From assembly GCF_027925525.1 (NCBI RefSeq), contig NZ_BSDJ01000030.1:1-64000 (forward strand): a stretch of DNA of 64,000 bases, given 5' to 3'. Under the pieces are notes generated by a model that searched no databases, had not been told where the DNA came from, and saw only the letters and a program-made list of their open reading frames with translations. The translations under genes and the position numbers were made by a program. The stretch comes from Paenibacillus tyrphae. GTDB taxonomy: Bacteria > Bacillota > Bacilli > Paenibacillales > NBRC-103111. Of this stretch, positions 33,994 to 42,081 are shown in pieces. Numbering within the stretch: position 1 is the first letter of the stretch; every line of letters begins with the position of its first letter.

Positions 33994-34650
33994 TTAGTGT
34001 GATTTGGCTTTGTGCAGGTTACAGCCTGTTTTTTTCTCAATCCACCGCAGCAGGAAATCGATACTGACGGCCAGCAGCGCCGCGGGGATGGAGCCGGCCA
34101 GAACTTTGACGTCGTCGGTCGTCGCGATGCCGCGGTAGATCATCTCGCCGAGACCGCCCGCGCCAACGAAGGTGGCGATCGTCGCCACCCCGATAGAGAT
34201 CACGGTGGCGACCCGGAATCCGGCCATCATGACCGGCATCGCCAGCGGGAACTTCACTTTGACGAGCAGTTGCAGGTCGGTCATGCCCATTCCTTTGCCG
34301 GCCTCGATCAGGTGCGGGTCCACGTTGCGCAGCCCTTCGTACGTATTCTGAATAATCGGCAGAAACGAATAACAGATCAGCGCGATGATGGCAGTCGTAT
34401 AGCCCAGACCGAAAAAGATCATGACGATAAGCAGCAGTGCGATCGAAGGGATGGTCTGCACCATGTTGACGAATACTTGAATCGTTTGGGCGATTGTGCG
34501 GTTGCGCGTCATGAAGACGGCAAGCGGGACGCCGATGGCAGCAGCCAGCAGTACGCCGCTCAGGCTCATATACAGATGCTCCAGCGTCAGTTTCAGGAGC
34601 TTATCCCAGTCTCTTGCCATCATCTCGAACACGCCGGCGAACGTTTGCAT
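33994..34650 (-). CDS. ABC transporter permease, OpuC/OpuB type (1)
   Basis: The 218-residue protein has five or six membrane helices and the BPD-type permease loop 'EAGKGMGMTDLQLLVKVKFPLAMPVMMAGFRVA'. Family members import glycine betaine, choline or carnitine. It is the fourth transport component and pairs with the permease at 35582-36223. It lies 15 bases after the binding-protein gene. Confidence 0.9.
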   Translation of the reverse strand: MQTFAGVFEMMARDWDKLLKLTLEHLYMSLSGVLLAAAIGVPLAVFMTRNRTIAQTIQVFVNMVQTIPSIALLLIVMIFFGLGYTTAIIALICYSFLPIIQNTYEGLRNVDPHLIEAGKGMGMTDLQLLVKVKFPLAMPVMMAGFRVATVISIGVATIATFVGAGGLGEMIYRGIATTDDVKVLAGSIPAALLAVSIDFLLRWIEKKTGCNLHKAKSH

Positions 34651-34665
34651 GAGGCTTCACGCTCC

Positions 34666-35559
34666 TTACGATTTCAGTAATCCTTTTTGCTTCAGGAAAT
34701 CCTTGGCGACTTGCTCCGGCTCCACCTTTTTCACGTCGGCCTGATAGTTGAGCTCGGTCATCGTTTTCGTATCGATCTGCCCCGCGAGCTTGTCCATGAT
34801 TTCCTTGATTTCGGGATGCTTCTTCAACGTATCGTTGCGGACGACGGGGGAGGCTTGGTACGGCGGGAAAAACTTTTTGTCGTCCTCCAGCGTTTTCAGA
34901 TTGTATTCCTTGAGCCGCGCATCGGTCGAGTACGCGAGCACGATATCCACGTCTTTGTTGCTGACGGCCTTGTAGACAAGTCCGATCTCCATCGGGGATG
35001 TTTTGCCGAATTCGAGGCCGTACGCTTTCTTGAAGGCCGGGTAGCCGTCAAGCGTCCGCTCCAGCCAGGCGTTGTCGGTGCCCAGACGCATTTCTTTGGC
35101 ATGGGAAGCGACGTCGGATACTTTGTTCAGCTTCCATTGGTCGGCCAAATCCTGCCTCACGGTGAACACGTACGTGTTCTCAAAGCCGTAGGAGGGGAAC
35201 CACGTTTGATCGAATTTCTCCTGAATGCCCTTCTGCACCATGGCGAGGGCGGCAGCGCTGTCCGCAGGCAATTCCTTCACGCCGAGCGTACCTGTGAGGT
35301 CCGTGCCGACGTAGCGGACGGCCGAAATCTGGATTTCGTTGCTTTTCATCGCATTGACGATCACCGGCGTGGAGCCTAGCCCCGTCACGATATCCGCCTG
35401 CAGCTTCCGGTCCTCCATCATCAGCTTGATCATATTCGCAATGATCATCTGCTCGGAGGTCGATTGCGAGCCGATTTTGATCGTTTCTTTGGAAGAACAG
35501 CCTGCAAACAGCCCGGCCGTTAACGTCAGCGCCAGCAAAAGCCCCATCGTCTTTTTCAT
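34666..35559 (-). CDS. ABC transporter substrate-binding lipoprotein, OpuCC-like
   Basis: The 297-residue protein has a lipoprotein signal peptide with lipobox 'LFAGC' (lipid-modified Cys21). The mature part is of the OpuAC/ProX kind: 'IKIGSQSTSEQMIIANMIKLMME', 'VGTDLTGTLG', 'AYSTDARLKEYNLKTLEDDKKFFPPYQASPVV'. Aromatic residues in these motifs normally cage the trimethylammonium head, so a quaternary amine ligand is likely. ATG 35559 follows GGGGGGATTC. Carnitine, choline and betaine cannot be separated by eye. Confidence 0.9.
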   Translation of the reverse strand: MKKTMGLLLALTLTAGLFAGCSSKETIKIGSQSTSEQMIIANMIKLMMEDRKLQADIVTGLGSTPVIVNAMKSNEIQISAVRYVGTDLTGTLGVKELPADSAAALAMVQKGIQEKFDQTWFPSYGFENTYVFTVRQDLADQWKLNKVSDVASHAKEMRLGTDNAWLERTLDGYPAFKKAYGLEFGKTSPMEIGLVYKAVSNKDVDIVLAYSTDARLKEYNLKTLEDDKKFFPPYQASPVVRNDTLKKHPEIKEIMDKLAGQIDTKTMTELNYQADVKKVEPEQVAKDFLKQKGLLKS

Positions 35560-35581
35560 GATGAATCCCCCCATATGAGTT

Positions 35582-36223
35582 TTAAGGCTTGCGCAACCCT
35601 TTGGGCGTACACAGGTGTTGGAAACGTTTGGTGATAAAATCCGCAAGCACGGCGAGAATAGCGGCCGACATAGCGCCGGCAACGAGCATGTCCTGATTGG
35701 AGTTCGTAAGCCCGGTGAACACCAGATACCCGATCCCGCCTCCGCCGATCAGCGAAGCAAGCGTCGCCCAGCTGATCGTGTAAATCGCAGCTGTCCGAAA
35801 TCCTCCCATAATGACAGAGATGGCGAGCGGAAGCTCGACTTGGAACAAAATTTGCAGGTCGGTCATGCCCATGCCTCTTGCGGCTTCTTTGGTAGCCGGA
35901 TTGACTTCCCGGATACCCGTATACGTGTTCTGGAGCATCGGCAGGATCGAATACAGGAACAGCGCCATAATGGCGGGAAACGTGCCGATGCCGATGAGCG
36001 GAATCATGAAACCGAGCAGCGCAAGGCTCGGAATGGTCTGAATGACGTTCACGACGCCGATGACGTAATGGCTTGCTTTCTCCTTGCGGGTCAGCAGGAT
36101 ACCGAGCGGTACGGTCACGAGAAAGCCGGCGCCTACCGCTATTGCGGAGATATACAGGTGCTGCCAGATGACCGCCAAAATATCGGCGTATCGCTCGGAA
36201 ACAAAGGCGAGAAACTCGTTCAT
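35582..36223 (-). CDS. ABC transporter permease, OpuC/OpuB type (2)
   Basis: The 213-residue permease resembles the one at 33994-34650 ('EAARGMGMTDLQILFQVELPLAISVIMGGFRTAAIYTISWATLASLIGGGG'). It supplies the second half of the channel. The order ATPase-permease-binding protein-permease is the same as in B. subtilis opuB/opuC, which supports the transporter type. Confidence 0.9.
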   Translation of the reverse strand: MNEFLAFVSERYADILAVIWQHLYISAIAVGAGFLVTVPLGILLTRKEKASHYVIGVVNVIQTIPSLALLGFMIPLIGIGTFPAIMALFLYSILPMLQNTYTGIREVNPATKEAARGMGMTDLQILFQVELPLAISVIMGGFRTAAIYTISWATLASLIGGGGIGYLVFTGLTNSNQDMLVAGAMSAAILAVLADFITKRFQHLCTPKGLRKP

Positions 36224-36245
36224 GCTTGCCGTCCCCCTTTTTTTG

Positions 36246-37046
36246 TCAGGACATTCCTGGCTGAAACTGGATGACGTCGTGGCTGGGCTGCGGTGGAAGA
36301 TTGGTGCTTTGAATCGGCGTTTTTAACCGCTTCGGGCCGATGAAATCGGTTACAAAATCACTGGCAGGACGGTGCAAAATGTCCGCAGGCTCTCCGAGCT
36401 GCACGACGCCGCCGCCCTGCATCAGACAGATGCGGTCCGCGATCTTGAGCGCCTCGTCCATATCGTGGGTAACGAAGACGATCGTCTTGTGGATCGCTTT
36501 CTGCAGCCGGACGAATTCGTCCTGCAGCTGCTCGCGGCTGATCGGATCGAGCGCGCTGAATGGCTCGTCCATCAGGATGATCGGCGGATCGGCCGCCAAG
36601 GCCCGGATGACGCCGACCCGCTGCTGCTGCCCGCCGCTGAGCTGAGCGGGGTAACGGTTCTTGTACACCTTCGGGTCGAGCCCGACCATGTCGAGCAGCT
36701 CGTCGACCTTTTTCTCGTAGGCGGCGGGGTCCATCTTTTTCAGCTTCGGGACGAGCGCCACGTTTTGTCCGATCGTCATATGCGGGAACAGGCCGATCTG
36801 TTGGATGACGTAGCCGATGCCGCGCCGGAGCTCGACCGGGTCCTGCTTGGAGATGTCCTGGCCGTTAATCTCGATCGTGCCGGAGGTTGGCTCGATGAGC
36901 CGGTTAATCATCTTCATGGTCGTCGTTTTACCGCAGCCGCTTGGACCGATCATGACGAACAATTCGCCGCCGTGTATTTTAAGGTCCAACTGCTTGATGA
37001 TCTGGTGGCCGTTGTACGTTTTGGACACGTTTTTGAAAGCAATCAT
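36246..37046 (-). CDS. ABC transporter ATP-binding protein, OpuCA-like without CBS domains
   Basis: The 266-residue ATPase has Walker A 'GPSGCGKTT', the Q loop 'YVIQQIGLFPHMTI', signature 'LSGGQQQRVGVIRALA' and Walker B 'IILMDEPFSALD'. Most OpuCA/OpuBA proteins have a C-terminal CBS pair that gates osmotic activation. Here only a short 30-residue tail follows, so the importer is probably nutritional rather than osmoregulated. ATG 37046 follows GAGGGAGAG. Two 38-bp repeats lie between it and the upstream Rieske gene. Confidence 0.93.
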   Translation of the reverse strand: MIAFKNVSKTYNGHQIIKQLDLKIHGGELFVMIGPSGCGKTTTMKMINRLIEPTSGTIEINGQDISKQDPVELRRGIGYVIQQIGLFPHMTIGQNVALVPKLKKMDPAAYEKKVDELLDMVGLDPKVYKNRYPAQLSGGQQQRVGVIRALAADPPIILMDEPFSALDPISREQLQDEFVRLQKAIHKTIVFVTHDMDEALKIADRICLMQGGGVVQLGEPADILHRPASDFVTDFIGPKRLKTPIQSTNLPPQPSHDVIQFQPGMS

Positions 37047-37066
37047 TCGATGTCTCTCCCTCCTCA

Positions 37067-37142
37067 AAGTTTTGCGAAGCAAAACTACTTCGTAAGCATA
37101 GGCTAAGTTTTGCGGAGCAAAACTACTTCGTAAGCATAAGCT
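37067..37142. repeat. Two tandem 38-bp repeats, each containing a hairpin
   Basis: Units 37067-37104 and 37105-37142 differ at two positions. Each holds AGTTTTGC-GAA (or GGA)-GCAAAACT, an 8-bp stem, then TACTTCGTAAGCATA. They lie inside the operon between the Rieske and ATPase genes, where they could affect mRNA stability or processing. Confidence 0.8.
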
Positions 37143-37163
37143 TCGTTTTCGGCGAACGCTCCT

Positions 37164-38231
37164 TTACAGGTCCAAGGCTTCCCGCACCAGCTGCGCAAAA
37201 TGATGCACGCCATGCTCCGTCGGGGAGCAGATGCCTTGACTGAACGCGCGGGACTTGAAGCCGATCTGCTCCAGTTCGACAATCTCCACGTCTTCCTTGC
37301 GCACTTGATCGGTGAAGGCGAGCAGCTCCTTTTGCTTCTCCGTCGGCTCGTCGCCTTCAAGAAATACGGTGTAGACGCCGAGCGTCGTCTCGTGGTCGAC
37401 CGGGAACATCTGGATCGCAGACAGGTTGCCCGGCCCCGGATAGACCGTATACATCACGTTCGGCCATATCCAGTAGAAGCGGCCTTCCTTCACTTCGGCG
37501 TCGTCGTAATCACTGCGGCTTTGCTTGACCGACGAGCCTTGAATGTTGCAGTACGGACCGTTGATGATGTTGTATTTGCTCATGTCCAGCGTCGCCACGA
37601 AGCCGGGATGGGCAATCGGACAGTGGTCGCACTCTAAGAAATTATCGATGAACGCCTTCCAGTTGCATTTGATGATCCGCTGTTTCACCTCGTGCTTCTT
37701 CAGCTTGCCGAGAAATCCGAACTGTCCGATGTCTTCGAAAAAGTCGGCATAGGTTTCGGCCAGCGGCGCTGCGTTCTCGTCCAGATTGACGAAGATGAGC
37801 GAAGCTTGCGTCTCCACCCGCACGGACTTCAAGCAGTGGGCCCCGCTGCAGAAATCGTCCGATTCTTTGAAATTCGGGGCCTTATGAAGCTGACCGTTCA
37901 ATTGGAACGTCCAGCCGTGGTAGGAGCACTGCAAAATCTTTTTATGTCCGGCCGCTTCCTTCTCCAGCTTCGTGGCCCGGTGCGGACAGACGTTATAGAA
38001 GGCGCGCAGCGTACCGTCCTGGTCGCGGACGACGATAATCGGTTCGCCCGCAGCCTCACAGGTGAAGTAATCGCCGGGCTTCGCCACCTGGCTCGTATGT
38101 CCGACGTAATTCCATGCCTTCGAAAATATTTTTTCTTTCTCCAGCTCCAAAATGCGGGGGTCCGTGTATAAGTAATAAGGCAGCGTAGGCAAAGCGCCCG
38201 TGTGGGAAACCGTCGATTTCTGCAGTGTCAT
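37164..38231 (-). CDS. Rieske non-heme iron oxygenase alpha subunit (carnitine/betaine monooxygenase type)
   Basis: The 355-residue protein has a Rieske [2Fe-2S] centre, 'CPHRATKLE' (Cys82, His84) and 'CSYHGWTF' (Cys102, His105). The mononuclear iron motif is 'ECDHCPIAH' with His203, His208 and bridging Glu200. A Glu instead of Asp at the bridge is known in carnitine monooxygenase CntA. GbcA and plant choline monooxygenase are other relatives. It needs an electron-donating reductase, which is not in the window. It is the first gene of the sigma-54-type operon. ATG 38231 follows AAAGGGG. Confidence 0.9.
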   Translation of the reverse strand: MTLQKSTVSHTGALPTLPYYLYTDPRILELEKEKIFSKAWNYVGHTSQVAKPGDYFTCEAAGEPIIVVRDQDGTLRAFYNVCPHRATKLEKEAAGHKKILQCSYHGWTFQLNGQLHKAPNFKESDDFCSGAHCLKSVRVETQASLIFVNLDENAAPLAETYADFFEDIGQFGFLGKLKKHEVKQRIIKCNWKAFIDNFLECDHCPIAHPGFVATLDMSKYNIINGPYCNIQGSSVKQSRSDYDDAEVKEGRFYWIWPNVMYTVYPGPGNLSAIQMFPVDHETTLGVYTVFLEGDEPTEKQKELLAFTDQVRKEDVEIVELEQIGFKSRAFSQGICSPTEHGVHHFAQLVREALDL

Positions 38232-38415
38232 GTCAGATAGCCCCTTTCGAATGTCCGTGATTTTGTGCCGTGGCATCCGGCCTTGGCGGAACTTGCATGC
38301 GCTTACAAGATAGCGCTTTCAAAACGGCGGTGATATAATATACCCGTACCGCCTCCAGCGATCGCCGGGCTTCCGTTCAAGTCGCTGCCGGCATTTCGCT
38401 TTCGTTTATAGTTAT

Positions 38416-38432
38416 AGCAAGTTCCGTGCCAA
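38416..38432 (-). promoter_or_regulatory. Sigma-54 (-24/-12) promoter of the Rieske operon
   Basis: The minus strand reads TTGGCACG-GAAC-TTGCT, matching the sigma-54 consensus TTGGCACG-N4-TTGCW at every conserved base, with GG and GC 10 bases apart. It leaves a leader of about 170 bases to the Rieske start. Confidence 0.9.
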
Positions 38433-38492
38433 CCGCAAAAAGCCCGGGAATAGGGGAAATCCTGCCGTCCCTCGTGAGAACTGCCGTAATTT

Positions 38493-38530
38493 TGAGTCGT
38501 TTTTGACTCAAATGAGTTATTTTTGACTCA
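38493..38530. promoter_or_regulatory. Tandem upstream activator sites
   Basis: TGAGTC-N6-GACTCA (38493-38510) and TGAGTT-N6-GACTCA (38513-38530) are near-identical palindromes with centres 20 bp apart, two helical turns. They lie 60-115 bp upstream of the sigma-54 promoter and just before the activator gene, ideal for the activator at 38563-39945 and for its autoregulation. Confidence 0.85.
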
Positions 38531-38562
38531 TTAAAATCGAATCGAATGGAGGAGAACGCCGA

Positions 38563-39945
38563 ATGTCAAACCCGACGCAGCCCATCGAACCGATTCAGAT
38601 CAGCCATGACACGCTGCAAAAAATATTGGACAACTCTTCGGATGAAATCTTCGTCGTCGACGGCAGCCAGCGCATCGTCTATGTCAATCATGCCTGTGAG
38701 CGGCATTACGGACTCAAGCCGGCCGAGGTGATCGGCCGCAATACGATGGAGCTGTTCGAGGAAGGGTATTGGACGCCTTCCATTATTCCTCCCGTATTCG
38801 AGCGGAAGAAGACGGTCACGATGAAGCAAACGACGTACCTCGGCGGTGAACTGATCACGACGGCGGTGCCGATTCTGAACCAGGCGGGCGACATCGAGCT
38901 GGTCGTCATCAACTCCAAGGAGCTGCAAAATTACAAGAGCCTGGAGATCAAGGACGCTCAGACGGGACAACCCGCCGATCCGGATGCGCCGGAAGCAAAC
39001 TTAATAACGAACAGTGAGAAGATGGAGAGCGTCATCAAATTTTGCAAAAAGATCGCAAGCGTCGATTCGACCGTGCTGATTCAAGGCGAATCCGGTACGG
39101 GCAAGAGCGTCCTTGCAAAATATATTCATAAAATGAGCCGCCGCAAAAAAGGTCCGCTGCTTACGATCAACTGCGCGGCGATTCCGGAGGAGCTGCTCGA
39201 ATCGGAGCTGTTCGGCTATGCGCAGGGCGCGTTCACCGGCGCGAGCAAAACAGGCAAGGTCGGCCTGATCGAATCGGCAAATAACGGCACGCTGTTTCTC
39301 GACGAGGTCGGGGAAATCTCGCCGAAAATCCAGGCGAAGCTGCTGCAGGTGATCCAGGACCATGAGTTCATTCCGGTCGGCGGCCGGGAGACGAAAAAGG
39401 TGGACATCCGCATCATTGCGGCCACCAACCGGAACTTGTACGACATGGTGCAAAACCGGCAGTTCCGGGAAGATCTGTACTATCGGCTCAACGTGATCGA
39501 TATCAAAATTCCGCCGCTGCGCGAACGTACGAAGGACATTATTCCGCTGACGTATTATTTTCTGCACAAATTCAACAAGCAGTACGGCGTCAACCAACTG
39601 ATTTCGCAGGCGACGCTGGACATTTTCTCCGCTTACTCCTGGCCGGGCAATCTAAGGCAGCTGGAAAATCTGATCGAGAAGCTGGTCGTCACGACCGATT
39701 CCGTCATTGAAGCGTCGGACTTGCCGGAGCACATGCTCCAGCATACGAAGGCCAGAACGCCGTCCGCTTCGCTGCCTGCGGCGCTGGACGATGCGCTGGC
39801 GGAGGTCGAAAAGCAGCTTGTCACGGCCGCGTACCAGAAGCTGGGGAGTACGCGCAGAGTGGCCGAGCATTTGCAGATCAGCCAAACGAAGGCTGCACGC
39901 CTGATCCGCAAGTACGGCGGCTCCTCAGGCGAGCCGCCGCACTAA
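38563..39945 (+). CDS. PAS-domain sigma-54-dependent transcriptional activator
   Basis: The 460-residue enhancer-binding protein has an N-terminal PAS sensor (about 15-120) and an AAA+ domain: Walker A GESGTGKS 175-182, sigma-54 contact loop GAFTGA 222-227, Walker B TLFLDE 243-248, and 'FREDLYYRLNVI'. A C-terminal TyrR-like helix-turn-helix follows ('RRVAEHLQISQTKAARLIRKYG'). It lacks a receiver domain, so ligand binding to PAS is the likely trigger. It diverges from the Rieske operon across 331 bases holding the sigma-54 promoter and two palindromic sites. GGAGGAGAACG precedes the ATG. Confidence 0.95.
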   Translation: MSNPTQPIEPIQISHDTLQKILDNSSDEIFVVDGSQRIVYVNHACERHYGLKPAEVIGRNTMELFEEGYWTPSIIPPVFERKKTVTMKQTTYLGGELITTAVPILNQAGDIELVVINSKELQNYKSLEIKDAQTGQPADPDAPEANLITNSEKMESVIKFCKKIASVDSTVLIQGESGTGKSVLAKYIHKMSRRKKGPLLTINCAAIPEELLESELFGYAQGAFTGASKTGKVGLIESANNGTLFLDEVGEISPKIQAKLLQVIQDHEFIPVGGRETKKVDIRIIAATNRNLYDMVQNRQFREDLYYRLNVIDIKIPPLRERTKDIIPLTYYFLHKFNKQYGVNQLISQATLDIFSAYSWPGNLRQLENLIEKLVVTTDSVIEASDLPEHMLQHTKARTPSASLPAALDDALAEVEKQLVTAAYQKLGSTRRVAEHLQISQTKAARLIRKYGGSSGEPPH

Positions 39946-39970
39946 TGCGATGCCATATACCCCGGGCCGT

Positions 39971-41272
39971 TCAGGCCTGCGTCCGCAGCCGGGAGGACAA
40001 GAGGTGCATCTCCTCCCGGTATTTCATCACCGTCCGCCGCGAAATCCGAATCCCTTCCCGCACGAGCAGATCGGTAATCTTCTGGTCGGACAACGGGGTG
40101 CGTTTATCCTCTTGCTCGATCAGCAGCTTGATCTTCGCCTTGACGCTCGCGGCCGATGCCGCGTCGCCTTCCTCCGTCTGCAGCCCCGCCGAGAAAAAAT
40201 AGCTCAGCTCGAAAAATCCCTGCGGCGTCTGAACGACCTTGTGCTGTACGGCGCGGCTCACCGTCGACTCGTGAAGCTCCAGCCTTTCCGCTACCGCCTT
40301 CAGGTTCATCGGCTTCAGCCGGTCGATACCTTCCGTGAAGAACGCCGCCTGCTCCGAGACGATGCATTCAATGACGCGGTAGAGCGTCCGTTTCCGCTGC
40401 TCCACGCTGCGGATCAGCCACTGCGCGGCCTGCTCGTGCTGGCGCAAGTAGCTTTTCGTATCTTTACAGATGCTGTCGGCCAGCATCTGCCGATAGGACG
40501 TGTTCAGCGAGAGACGCGGCAAATGAGCCTCGCTCATCCGTATCACGAGCTGCCCCCGCACGCATTCGATGTAAGCGTCCGGTTCGACATAGGCGGCGTG
40601 CGTGCTGCCGTACAGCAGGCCCGGACGGGGATGCAGGCTGCGGATATAAGCGAGCGCTTGCATGACATCGTCCAGCGGAATGCCGAGCTTATCCGCAATG
40701 GTCTTGTGCCGTCCGGCGCCGAGATCGGCCAGATGACGGCTGACGAGCGGCTCCGCCCAAGGGTGCGCGCCGGGGTCTCTGCGAATTTGCAGCAGCAGAC
40801 ACTCCTGCAAATTTCGCGCGCCGATGCCTGCCGGGGCGGCCTCTTGCAGTCTGTAAAGCGCTTCCAAAACCTCGTCGGCGGAGACGCCGAATACTTCGCC
40901 CGCTTCTTCCGGCGAGATCGTGACATAACCGTTTTCATTCAAATTGCCTGCCAAATAACATGCGATCCGGTGTGTCGGCTCGGGCAGACCGATCAGGCGA
41001 AGCTCGCCGAGCAGCATTTGCTCCAGCGTCGGAGCCTGCCCGCCGATGTTGTTCAGCGCATGGTCCTGCCGCGTTGTATCGGACCCGGCGGTCCGGCTTC
41101 GCGACGGGGGGAGCCACTCGATGTCGAGGACCGGATTTTCCACCGCTTGCTCCTGTAAATATTCCGATAATTCCGTGGCAGACAGCTGCAACAGTTGAAT
41201 GGATTGTCTAAGCTGCGGTGTCAAATGAACCTTCAACGTCTGCACTTGGGTTAGAGAGGGACGCAATGACAT
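39971..41272 (-). CDS. rpoN: RNA polymerase sigma-54 factor
   Basis: The 433-residue sigma factor has the Gln/Leu-rich activator-interacting region I ('LTPQLRQSIQLLQLSATELSEYLQEQAVENPVLD'). The core-binding region follows, and 'HESTVSRAVQHKVVQTPQGFFELSYFF' forms the -12-contacting helix. The C-terminal RpoN box reads 'SRRTVMKYREEM', where the canonical box is ARRTVxKYRE. It needs an ATP-driven activator, and one is encoded next to it. Start ATG 41272 is three codons inside the longest frame. Confidence 0.95.
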   Translation of the reverse strand: MSLRPSLTQVQTLKVHLTPQLRQSIQLLQLSATELSEYLQEQAVENPVLDIEWLPPSRSRTAGSDTTRQDHALNNIGGQAPTLEQMLLGELRLIGLPEPTHRIACYLAGNLNENGYVTISPEEAGEVFGVSADEVLEALYRLQEAAPAGIGARNLQECLLLQIRRDPGAHPWAEPLVSRHLADLGAGRHKTIADKLGIPLDDVMQALAYIRSLHPRPGLLYGSTHAAYVEPDAYIECVRGQLVIRMSEAHLPRLSLNTSYRQMLADSICKDTKSYLRQHEQAAQWLIRSVEQRKRTLYRVIECIVSEQAAFFTEGIDRLKPMNLKAVAERLELHESTVSRAVQHKVVQTPQGFFELSYFFSAGLQTEEGDAASAASVKAKIKLLIEQEDKRTPLSDQKITDLLVREGIRISRRTVMKYREEMHLLSSRLRTQA

Positions 41273-41365
41273 TCGGATCACCCGCTTCGTAAATAATTCG
41301 TATGTGTGATCTATTATACAGCACCTGCGGGTGAAAGTTTTAGCGTAATTTTTTCCCTATCCGCT

Positions 41366-41869
41366 TTATTCGAGTTTTTTGGCCCAATACCCGCCTGAAA
41401 ATTGCATCGGCTCATAGGAAAACAGGAACGCCTTCGGATCAAGCTCAAGGATCGTCCGCCGCAGCGCACTGTATTCTTTACGCTTGGCGACGATCAGATA
41501 CAGGCTGCGCATGCCCTGCGCCCCTTCGCCCGCCCAGACGGTGACGCCGTAGCCCTTGGCCCGCAGCGGCGGCGCCAAATCGCGGCCATATTCCGACACG
41601 ACCTGCAGCGCGATGTAGCCGAGCGCGATTTTTTGCTCGATATACATCCCGAGCAGAATGCCCGCGCCGAAGCTGACGCTGTATACGATCAACCCGAGCG
41701 AAGACTCCGTGTAATTCAGCACCAGTGACAACCCGGAAATATAGATGAAAATTTCGAGCGTGCTGATAGCGGAAGCCAAATATTTTTTTCCCTTGATCAT
41801 CAGGACGACACGGAAGGAGTTGAGTGCGACATAAGCAATCTGAACGACGGCCATCAGCACATAAATCAT
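41366..41869 (-). CDS. UPF0316/DUF5698-DUF2179 family membrane protein
   Basis: The 167-residue protein has three N-terminal membrane helices (about 1-20, 30-50, 58-80). A cytoplasmic ferredoxin-like DUF2179 domain follows ('YGVTVWAGEGAQGMRSLYLIVAKRKEYSALRRTILELDPKAFLFSYEP'). B. subtilis YebE is the model member; function is unknown. ATG 41869 follows AAAGGGATT. Confidence 0.82.
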   Translation of the reverse strand: MIYVLMAVVQIAYVALNSFRVVLMIKGKKYLASAISTLEIFIYISGLSLVLNYTESSLGLIVYSVSFGAGILLGMYIEQKIALGYIALQVVSEYGRDLAPPLRAKGYGVTVWAGEGAQGMRSLYLIVAKRKEYSALRRTILELDPKAFLFSYEPMQFSGGYWAKKLE

Positions 41870-42021
41870 GAGAATCCCTTCTTTCGCATAGTTGTTCAAC
41901 TGGGTTCAAGCAAAAATAGTGCCAATGAACACGGAGCGGGGTGTCAGATCGATCTGGAAGATAGAGGAGGCCGTTTATTAGTTTATCCACGATCGACGAG
42001 TGGATGCTTCGGTATGGCGAA

Positions 42022-42070
42022 AAATAAAAAGATGGGCTCGCCCCAATGCGGCGGGGGGACCCATCTTTCT
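42022..42070. terminator. Terminator after the DUF418 gene
   Basis: AAGATGGG (42029-42036) pairs with CCCATCTT (42060-42067), with further pairing inside and a minus-strand TTTTTATTTT tail. Confidence 0.85.
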
Positions 42071-42081
42071 CGCGTTCAGAT

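Noticed and set aside
38261-38300. Second -24/-12-like match on the plus strand (TGGCGG...TTGC)
   Set aside because: The GG-to-GC spacing is 8 rather than 10 bases, so it cannot be a sigma-54 promoter.
39950-41158. 402-codon open frame opposite rpoN
   Set aside because: rpoN is unmistakable on the other strand, with the RpoN box; this frame is its shadow.
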